A stretch of 5,792 nt of DNA from an uncultured Dehalococcoidia bacterium. GTDB lineage: Bacteria > Chloroflexota > Dehalococcoidia > Lucifugimonadales > GCA-2712585. This document shows positions 1-5,792 of this stretch, piece after piece (the stretch's first letter is position 1; each line of letters opens with the position of its first letter). The notes beneath the pieces were generated by a model that saw only the letters and a program-made list of their open reading frames with translations, made no database searches and was not told the origin of the DNA. The position numbers were made by a program, and so were the translations under genes. The stretch spans positions 1 to 5,792 of the forward strand of contig CAJXDJ010000064.1 in NCBI GenBank assembly GCA_913052045.1, in the 5' to 3' direction.

Positions 1-2406
1 GCCGGCATTGCCACACAGGTAGTTGTTGAAAGGGAACTAGCCGAAAAGGGAATAACAAGACAAGAATTAGGTCGTGAGGAATTTGTAAAAAGGATCTGGA
101 CCTGGGTGGACCGATACGGACAACGCATAGACCAACAGCATAAAAAGATTGGGGCATCATGTGACTGGTCTCGCCTAAAATTCACTTTGGACCCAGAACC
201 TAGTCTGGCGGTCCAAACTACCTTTGTAAATCTACACAAAAAGGGTCTCATATATCGTGGCGAGAGGATTATAAACTGGTGCGTACGGTGTGCGACCGCT
301 CTTTCGGATTTAGAGGTAGATTATGAGGATACCTCCGGTACCCTTTTTTATGTTAACTATAGGTTAGTGAATAGTAACGATCATATAACAATAGCTACAA
401 CTAGGCCCGAGACAATTATGGGCGACACTGGTGTCGCCATTCATCCCAACGATCAAAGATTTAATCATCTAGTTGGAGAGAAAGTTGTCTTACCAATTGT
501 AGGAAGGCACATACCAATTGTGTCGGATAGTGCCATCAAACCAGATTTTGGTACCGGAGTTCTGAAGGTGACACCAGGGCACGACCATACTGACTTTGAG
601 ATTGGTCAAAGGAGTAATCTCCCAATAATAACTGTCATTGATAACAATGGCGTTATGAATAAAAATGCCGGGCCTTTCAAGGGTCAAGATAGATTCAAAG
701 CTCGTGGCGCAGTAGTCGACAATTTAAGAAACCAGGGTTTATTGTTCAAAGAAGAATCGATCACCCACGCAGTAGGACATTGTCAACGGTGTCACACAAT
801 AGTAGAACCGCTAATAAGCAAACAATGGTTCATAAAAATCAAACCATTGGCAGATCCCGCCCGGAAGTCGATTTTATCTGGGGAAACGAGAATCGTACCT
901 GAACATTTTTCAAAAGTATATGACAATTGGATGGCAAACATCCGTGATTGGTGTATCAGCAGACAACTCTGGTGGGGACACAGAATACCAGTCTGGTACT
1001 GCGCCAATTGCAATAGTGAAACTGTGTCCCTAGACACGGTAAAATCGTGCAAAACTTGCGGTTCACCGAATGTATTCCAAGACCCGGACGTTTTGGACAC
1101 TTGGTTTAGTTCTGCTCTATGGCCACACTCCACTTTAGGTTGGCCGAATGAAAGCACGGACCTAGATTATTTTTATCCCACGAGTGTAATGGTAACAGGC
1201 TATGACATCCTATTCTTCTGGGTGGCAAGGATGATGATGTTAGGGATTGAGAACACTGGCACACCACCCTTCCATACGATCTACCTGCATGGGCTAGTTA
1301 AGGACGCTGATGGAATCAAGATGAGTAAAACTAAAGGAAATGTCCTTGACCCAATAACACTCATAGAAACATACGGAACTGACGCTCTTCGTTTCGCTCT
1401 CACCACGGGTACAGGTCCGGGGAACGACATTAGGCTTGGCGAGAGCAAACTCACTTCAGCTCGCAACTTTGCGAATAAATTATGGAACGTGTCTCGGTTT
1501 GTTATAAATAACGTAACTAGTTATAAACTTGATGGTCAGATCAAGCCATTAGATCTAAATCATCGAGAAGATCGATGGATCCGGAGTAAGCTTAACAAAA
1601 CCATAGAAAGGGTGGAAGCCTACCTAGACAGATTCGAAATAGGAGAAGCGCAAAGAGAAATTTACGAATTTATATGGTCAGAATTTTGCGATTGGTATGT
1701 TGAACTAGCAAAAGTGCGTATCCGAACAGAAGGAAATCTCTTTTCTCCTATTCCTACCCTAATTTACGTACTGGAAAAAACCCTGCGATTACTACATCCT
1801 TTTATGCCGTTCATCACAGAAGAGATTTGGCAACGTCTAACGCCACATATGCCAAACGAAACAAGTTATCCCGAGTCTATCATGATAGCCAATTATCCCA
1901 GCCACGAAGAAACAGAATCAGATGCAAATGCTGAGGCCGAAATTCAACAACTTATCACTCTTATCCGGGCTATTAGAAACATTAGAGCCGAACTTAAGAT
2001 AGAAGCTCATCGCAAACTCGATATCCTAATAGACCCTGGGAATTTCAGAGACTTACTAAATGAAGAAGCACAAGCTATTAAATCCTTAGCGAATCTCAAG
2101 AACATTGAACTAAGAGAGGATTTAGAAAAATTCCGAAAGGACGGTACACTCTCACTAGTTGCAGGGCAAATAGTTGCTGTAATACCTCTGGGTAACGTAA
2201 TCGACGTAAATGCGGAAAAGAACCGCATCACAATAGAAATTGGGAAAACAAAGGATCAACTTCAACGAATAAACACACTATTGAATAAGTCGGAATTTAT
2301 CTTGAAAGCTCCAGAAAAGATAGTAGATCGAGAGAAGGAACGTGCACAAGGACTGATCGATAGGCTAGAAGCCTTGAACAGAATCCTTTCTCAGCTATCC
2401 CAGTAA
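1..2406 (+). CDS. valS: Valyl-tRNA synthetase (ValRS), 5'-truncated by the window edge
   Basis: This class Ia synthetase charges tRNA-Val with valine in the cytoplasm and hydrolyses mischarged Thr-tRNA. Frame 1 is open from base 1 (AGIATQ...), so the GTG at 106 is an internal valine. The 801 visible residues lack about 85, including HIGH; the usual length is near 880. In order (fragment numbering): CxxC at 94-97; the CP1 editing domain with TTRPET near 133-138, FGTG 183-186 and the conserved Asp of HDxxDFE near 198; CxxC at 261-264, which probably pairs with 94-97 as one zinc site, as in Thermus ValRS; SRQLWWGHRIP; a second zinc ribbon, Cys334/337/350/353; DVLDTWFSSALWP at 363-375; KMSKT at 440-444; the anticodon-binding helical domain with HPFMPFITEEIW near 599-610; and the C-terminal coiled coil from about 736 that contacts the tRNA elbow. 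KMSKT replaces the commoner KMSKS. It ends in TAA, 14 bp from a convergent gene. Confidence 0.98.
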   Translation, partial: AGIATQVVVERELAEKGITRQELGREEFVKRIWTWVDRYGQRIDQQHKKIGASCDWSRLKFTLDPEPSLAVQTTFVNLHKKGLIYRGERIINWCVRCATALSDLEVDYEDTSGTLFYVNYRLVNSNDHITIATTRPETIMGDTGVAIHPNDQRFNHLVGEKVVLPIVGRHIPIVSDSAIKPDFGTGVLKVTPGHDHTDFEIGQRSNLPIITVIDNNGVMNKNAGPFKGQDRFKARGAVVDNLRNQGLLFKEESITHAVGHCQRCHTIVEPLISKQWFIKIKPLADPARKSILSGETRIVPEHFSKVYDNWMANIRDWCISRQLWWGHRIPVWYCANCNSETVSLDTVKSCKTCGSPNVFQDPDVLDTWFSSALWPHSTLGWPNESTDLDYFYPTSVMVTGYDILFFWVARMMMLGIENTGTPPFHTIYLHGLVKDADGIKMSKTKGNVLDPITLIETYGTDALRFALTTGTGPGNDIRLGESKLTSARNFANKLWNVSRFVINNVTSYKLDGQIKPLDLNHREDRWIRSKLNKTIERVEAYLDRFEIGEAQREIYEFIWSEFCDWYVELAKVRIRTEGNLFSPIPTLIYVLEKTLRLLHPFMPFITEEIWQRLTPHMPNETSYPESIMIANYPSHEETESDANAEAEIQQLITLIRAIRNIRAELKIEAHRKLDILIDPGNFRDLLNEEAQAIKSLANLKNIELREDLEKFRKDGTLSLVAGQIVAVIPLGNVIDVNAEKNRITIEIGKTKDQLQRINTLLNKSEFILKAPEKIVDREKERAQGLIDRLEALNRILSQLSQ

Positions 2407-2420
2407 GTATTCCCGGATTA
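2407..2420. other. 14-bp convergent intergenic gap without a visible terminator
   Basis: Only 14 bp separate the valS stop from the stop of the unknown minus-strand gene. I looked for GC-rich inverted repeats with T-tracts on both strands from about 2380 to 2460. The best pairing was AATCC (2382-2386) with GGATT (2415-2419), across a loop of about 28 nt and with no U-run. That is not a credible intrinsic terminator, so transcripts from the two sides may overlap or end by another mechanism. Confidence 0.6.
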
Positions 2421-3143
2421 TTAGTAAAACGGACTCGTGCTTCCTCTTAGGATCAACATGCTTGCCAAAGCCTTTCTGGTATCGCTCGCTACTCTAGCTG
2501 GGTCCCAATATCTAATCCTAAGTTTGAACAACCAATACAAAAATTCTTTATATTGCCCCAAATTGAATGATATCCTACGTAAAGAGTAACCCATATCCCT
2601 ACGAAATTCTTTAACCAAATTGCTCCTTGTCTTAGCATATATGCGTAGGAATGGCTCGTCGCCCATATCATCCAAGTCTGCACGACCACTACCCCTCATA
2701 TCTTTACGAACTTCGTCTTCTACAGTAAGGATTAGGCATTCCTCCAGAACCACGCCATACCAATAATTAAGTACAGCACGGTACTTGTTGAAACCCAAAA
2801 GTTTTTCCGGCTCATTGATAGAATTCTTGAACGGCAATTCGCCCCTTAGAAGCAGTCTTTCCATACTCTGATCAGGTATCAAATCTTCAACTTCACAATA
2901 TAACCTTTGTGCGAGGAGCATCCAATCAAAAGCTTCGCCTTGGATTACATATCTATTAGTTTGGCCCATAAACTCCTCAGAAGGGGTAGTCCACATACCT
3001 ATGGCTTCAAACAAAACTTGGTCCCATGGCAAACCCATCATTAGCCTTCTACGTAAGAAAGATATGGTATCAAGATCGACATTTACCATCGTATTTGTCT
3101 TATACTCAAACACGTCTACCGGAGCAAAAATCTCACTTTCCAC
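2421..3143 (-). CDS. Uncharacterised 240-residue soluble protein downstream of secA
   Basis: I cannot assign a function. The predicted protein shows no signal peptide, no clear membrane segment, no nucleotide-binding loop and no Cys/His metal cluster. It looks mostly alpha-helical. Distinct blocks are a basic/hydrophobic stretch LRRRLMMGLPW (30-40), EAIGMW (46-51), GEAFDWMLLAQRL (69-81), an acidic helix VEDEVRKD (141-148), and an aromatic-rich C-terminal segment FLYWLFKLRIRYWDPARVASD (about 201-221). The phrasing feels like uncharacterised proteins of Chloroflexota, but that is memory, not a search. The start is GTG at 3141-3143; a TAG lies two codons upstream, so no earlier start exists in frame. 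ATG at 3087-3089 (residue 19) is an alternative but has a poorer ribosome-binding site. The gene lies 85 bp after secA on the same strand and converges on valS. Its full-length reading frame and codon use like its neighbours support a real gene. Confidence 0.88.
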   Translation of the reverse strand: MESEIFAPVDVFEYKTNTMVNVDLDTISFLRRRLMMGLPWDQVLFEAIGMWTTPSEEFMGQTNRYVIQGEAFDWMLLAQRLYCEVEDLIPDQSMERLLLRGELPFKNSINEPEKLLGFNKYRAVLNYWYGVVLEECLILTVEDEVRKDMRGSGRADLDDMGDEPFLRIYAKTRSNLVKEFRRDMGYSLRRISFNLGQYKEFLYWLFKLRIRYWDPARVASDTRKALASMLILRGSTSPFY

Positions 3144-3147
3144 GGAA

Positions 3148-3160
3148 TCCTACAGCTCCC
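3148..3160 (-). promoter_or_regulatory. Candidate ribosome-binding region for the 240-residue protein
   Basis: Read on the minus strand, two purine-rich cores precede the GTG start. AGGA (complement of 3148-3151) lies 4 nt upstream, slightly close. GGGAG (complement of 3156-3160) lies 12 nt upstream, slightly far. Neither is ideal, but together they favour GTG at 3141-3143 over the internal ATG at 3087-3089, which has only a distant GAG upstream. Confidence 0.45.
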
Positions 3161-3176
3161 AAAGAACAGAATTGCG

Positions 3177-3198
3177 AAAACACCTCGCCCCCGAGATA
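3177..3198 (-). terminator. Weak terminator- or attenuator-like hairpin after secA
   Basis: In the minus-strand transcript, UAUCUCG pairs with CGAGGUG around a GGGG loop. The stem is 7 bp including two G-U pairs and is followed directly by UUUU (complement of 3177-3180) and then CGC. It lies about 31 nt past the secA stop and about 34 nt before the GTG of the next gene, a plausible place to lower read-through. The stem is short and the U-run is only four long, so it is at best a partial terminator. There is no T-run in the plus orientation. Confidence 0.35.
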
Positions 3199-3228
3199 GC
3201 TCAGTACGTATATTAGTTCGGAAAAATA

Positions 3229-5792
3229 TTAAACGCCATGACACCGTTTGTATTTTTTCCCACTGCCACAGTAACAGACTTCATTACGACTCATCTTTTT
3301 TTCTGGAACAAATGTTTTCTCTGTTTTACGGTTCATTATATCCATAACACTAGTAGTGGATCTATCGAGCTTGCCGGATTCAGGACTGCTATTTGAGGGA
3401 CTATGGTTCTTTCCAGCAGAAGGTTTGTTAATATACGAAGTATAGATACTGTGAGCGACATCGTAACGCATTCGGCTCAATAACTCGTCATACATACGAC
3501 GCCCTTCCCTTTGATACGCTACAAGAGGGTTTCTCTGGGCAGAAGCCTGAAGACTAATACCCTGCCTCAACCTTTCTATGCTCGTGAGATGCTGTACCCA
3601 ATGGAGATCTAAGGCCCTCAACAGAATCAAGCGCTCCAATAACCGCATATCGTCGGCATCTATCATATCTTCCCTTAATTGATAATATTCTTCACAATAT
3701 ATCAAAAGCCGTTCTTCGATTTCCGTCGGGCTTAAATGATATATCTTAGTCTCAGTATCAATATCCGCGGGCAACGGAAAGATCACTTTGAGGGCTTCAA
3801 TAAAAGCTTTCACATCCCAGTCAACACGATCTCGTTGAGTAATGTGGAATGATACCAACGTTCGAATCTCTTCCATGGCCATTGACAGTACGAGTTCTTT
3901 AAGATCAGACCCCGCAAGAATCCTCTGCCTCTCTGCATAGATATGTTCCCTCTGATTGTTCAAGACACTGTCATATTCCAAGAGATGCTTTCTCATTTCA
4001 AAATGGTACCCTTCTACCTTCTCTTGAGAACTTTCTATCAATTTTGTAATCATTCCACTCTCTAATGAAGCAGTAGTATCCACACCTGTCCACCTGGACA
4101 TTCGTTCCATTACATTTTTAGTCCTTTCACCCCCGAACCTCCTAATTACCTCATCCTCCAAAGAAGCATAAAAGCGGGTAAATCCGGGATCACCTTGTCG
4201 TCCAGATCTTCCTCTCAGCTGGTTGTCTATACGCCTGGATTCGTGATGTTCGGTGCCAATTACATAAAGCCCACCATTTCTCACTACCGCATCATGGGCT
4301 TTTACCCAATTATCACGCTTCGCGTCAGCATCGTCTGGATTGCCGCCCAAAACTATATCTGTGCCTCTACCGGCCATATTGGTTGCCACGGTGACAGCTC
4401 CAGGTCTACCGGCCTCACTTATAATTAATGATTCAGATTCATGATTCTTAGCATTGAGTACCTTATGGGTTATATCAAGCGCCTTAAGGTATCCACTCAG
4501 TCTTTCTGAACTCTCGACTGAAGCTGTGCCAGCCAGTACAGGTTTGCCTTCAGAATGTAATCTTTGAATTTCGTCACAGACAGCCTGCCACTTCGCCTCT
4601 GCCGTAAGGTAAACCTGGTCTTGATTATCATTTCTTATGCCGGGCACATTGGTAGGAACAGTTACAACATCCAAGTTATAGATCTTGATAAACTCTTCGG
4701 CTTCGGTAAGTGCCGTACCAGTCATGCCCGCCAATTTGTTGTACATTCTGAAGTAATTCTGTAGCGTTATGGTAGCGTACGTCACACTCTCCTTTTGGAT
4801 TCTTAAGCCCTCTTTCGCTTCAACCGCCTGATGAAGACCGTCTGACCATCTCCTCCCGGGTTGGAGTCGCCCAGTAAATTCATCCACTATTACGACTTCA
4901 CTATTTCTAACAACATATTCCTTATCCTTCTTGTAATTCACATTGGCTTTTACAGCATTTTCCACATAGTGAACTAGATGAAAGTTTTCGGGAGCATATA
5001 AATTATCTATTTTCAATAATCGTTCTATTTTTGCTATGCCATCTTCGGTCAACGAGATAGCCTTCGTGCGGTCCTCTAAAACATAATCCAATTCGCATTG
5101 AATATTGGGCGCTATCTGAGCCATAGTACTGTAAAGTTGCACGGGTTCCTGAGCAGGCCCACTGATAATTAGTGGTGTCCTGGCCTCATCTATCAGTATA
5201 TTATCAACCTCGTCCACTATAGCGTAATTGAGTTCCCGCTGAACCATTTGATTTAGATCTAAAACCATGTTATCCCGTAGATAATCAAATCCGAATTCAT
5301 TATTCGTGCCATAAGTTATATCAGCCAGATATGCTTGTTTCCGAGGAACTGGTTTTAGGAATTGGTAACTCATATCACCTGATTCAAAACTAGGGTCATA
5401 AATAAATGCTGAATCATGTTGAAGACATCCAACAGAAAGACCTAACATATGGTATATCGGCCCCATCCAAACTGGGTCCCTACGAGAGAGATAGTCATTT
5501 ACAGTCACAACATGTACGCCTAATCCTCCCAAGGCATTCAAATAGGTTGGGAGAGTAGCTACCAGAGTTTTACCCTCTCCTGTCTTCATCTCTGCTATGT
5601 TGCCATTATTTAAGACCATACCGCCAATGAGCTGAACATCATATTGTCGCTGTCCGAGGGTTCGCTTAGACACCTCTCTAACAACAGCAAAGGCCTCAGC
5701 CATTAAGTCATTTAAAGGTATGCCATTACCAAGGCGTGTTCTAAATTGGTTGGTCTTATTAGACAAATCTGCATCAGAGATTTTTTCTAAAT
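3229..5792 (-). CDS. secA: Preprotein translocase ATPase SecA, N-terminus cut by the window edge
   Basis: SecA is the cytoplasmic motor that pushes unfolded preproteins through SecYEG using ATP. The frame is open to the window end. The TTG at 5764-5766 is an internal leucine: the upstream codons read LEKISDAD, matching the family's N-terminal helix. The 853 visible residues lack perhaps 35-45. In order (fragment numbering): Walker A TGEGKT 70-75; the YGTNNEFGFDYLRDN block around 160-174; Walker B DEVDN 193-197; the preprotein cross-linking domain, roughly 210-300; VDEFTGR 302-308; MTGT 356-359; NBD2 with TNMAGRGTDI 470-479 and QLRGRSGRQGDPG 524-536, carrying the arginine-finger residues; the scaffold helix with HLLEYD about 602-607; HWVQHL 730-735 and the two-helix finger; a Ser-rich linker; and an intact C-terminal zinc motif, Cys839/841/850-His851 (CxCx8CH). 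The finger-tip position, a tyrosine in E. coli, is serine here (codon 3541-3543). All core ATPase motifs in view are intact. Confidence 0.98.
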   Translation of the reverse strand, partial: LEKISDADLSNKTNQFRTRLGNGIPLNDLMAEAFAVVREVSKRTLGQRQYDVQLIGGMVLNNGNIAEMKTGEGKTLVATLPTYLNALGGLGVHVVTVNDYLSRRDPVWMGPIYHMLGLSVGCLQHDSAFIYDPSFESGDMSYQFLKPVPRKQAYLADITYGTNNEFGFDYLRDNMVLDLNQMVQRELNYAIVDEVDNILIDEARTPLIISGPAQEPVQLYSTMAQIAPNIQCELDYVLEDRTKAISLTEDGIAKIERLLKIDNLYAPENFHLVHYVENAVKANVNYKKDKEYVVRNSEVVIVDEFTGRLQPGRRWSDGLHQAVEAKEGLRIQKESVTYATITLQNYFRMYNKLAGMTGTALTEAEEFIKIYNLDVVTVPTNVPGIRNDNQDQVYLTAEAKWQAVCDEIQRLHSEGKPVLAGTASVESSERLSGYLKALDITHKVLNAKNHESESLIISEAGRPGAVTVATNMAGRGTDIVLGGNPDDADAKRDNWVKAHDAVVRNGGLYVIGTEHHESRRIDNQLRGRSGRQGDPGFTRFYASLEDEVIRRFGGERTKNVMERMSRWTGVDTTASLESGMITKLIESSQEKVEGYHFEMRKHLLEYDSVLNNQREHIYAERQRILAGSDLKELVLSMAMEEIRTLVSFHITQRDRVDWDVKAFIEALKVIFPLPADIDTETKIYHLSPTEIEERLLIYCEEYYQLREDMIDADDMRLLERLILLRALDLHWVQHLTSIERLRQGISLQASAQRNPLVAYQREGRRMYDELLSRMRYDVAHSIYTSYINKPSAGKNHSPSNSSPESGKLDRSTTSVMDIMNRKTEKTFVPEKKMSRNEVCYCGSGKKYKRCHGV

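Noticed and set aside
106..108. GTG as a true start for the synthetase gene.
   Set aside because: The frame is open and matches ValRS all the way back to base 1 (AGIATQ), so this is an internal valine.
792..1157. 121-codon open frame on the minus strand inside valS.
   Set aside because: It lies opposite highly conserved ValRS sequence, and its translation has no recognisable domain. Shadow frame.
2489..2689. 66-codon minus-strand frame inside the unknown gene, considered as evidence of a frameshift.
   Set aside because: The main frame is open for 240 codons without interruption, so this is a shadow in another frame.
3001..3216. 71-codon plus-strand frame across the 5' part of the unknown gene and the gap.
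   Set aside because: It is antisense to a longer supported gene, with no recognisable domain and no convincing ribosome-binding site.
3188..3224. tRNA-like string on the plus strand (GAGATAGCTCAGT followed by a GTTCGGAAA-like stretch).
   Set aside because: There is no matching D-stem, anticodon arm or acceptor pairing, the T-loop-like part follows far too soon, and secA begins right after. Chance similarity.
3207..3240. Possible sigma-70 promoter on the minus strand after secA (TATACG as -10).
   Set aside because: The -10 matches four of six bases, but the region 16-17 nt upstream has almost no match to TTGACA. Not supportable.
3387..3427. Ser/Asn/Pro-rich low-complexity stretch near the SecA C-terminus, considered as a divergent insert.
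   Set aside because: A variable, poorly conserved linker before the zinc-binding tail is normal for SecA.
5764..5766. TTG as the start of secA.
   Set aside because: The codons upstream to the window edge match the conserved SecA N-terminal helix, so the gene continues past the edge.

Overview
The window holds three protein-coding genes and almost no non-coding DNA. It reads like a housekeeping stretch of a bacterial chromosome with moderate, slightly AT-leaning composition (low-to-mid 40s percent GC by eye). Both outer genes run off the window, so neither has its true N-terminus here.

Layout: (1) 1-2406, plus strand: valyl-tRNA synthetase (valS), lacking about 85 N-terminal residues including the HIGH motif. 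(2) 2407-2420: a 14-bp gap between convergent genes. (3) 2421-3143, minus strand: a 240-residue soluble protein of unknown function with a GTG start. (4) 3144-3228: an 85-bp gap holding a short GC-rich hairpin with four U's after it, plus the ribosome-binding region of the unknown gene. (5) 3229-5792, minus strand: the preprotein translocase ATPase SecA, lacking roughly the first 35-45 residues.

Organism: the SecA and ValRS sequences are clearly bacterial. Several word choices remind me of Chloroflexota (Dehalococcoidia or SAR202-like): DEVDN in SecA, KVEG before the HLLEYD helix, and KMSKTKGN and the GHD editing motif in ValRS. The unknown protein also resembles, from memory, uncharacterised proteins of that phylum. 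This placement is inference and not secure.

How the genes relate: secA and the unknown gene share a strand and may be co-transcribed, with the hairpin possibly reducing read-through. valS converges on this pair from the other side. ValRS serves translation and SecA serves protein export; no functional link between them is implied. I see no mobile element, CRISPR array, complete RNA gene, phage gene or toxin-antitoxin module. The points most worth a second look are the uncharacterised gene beside secA and a serine at the SecA two-helix-finger tip position, where E. coli SecA has a tyrosine.
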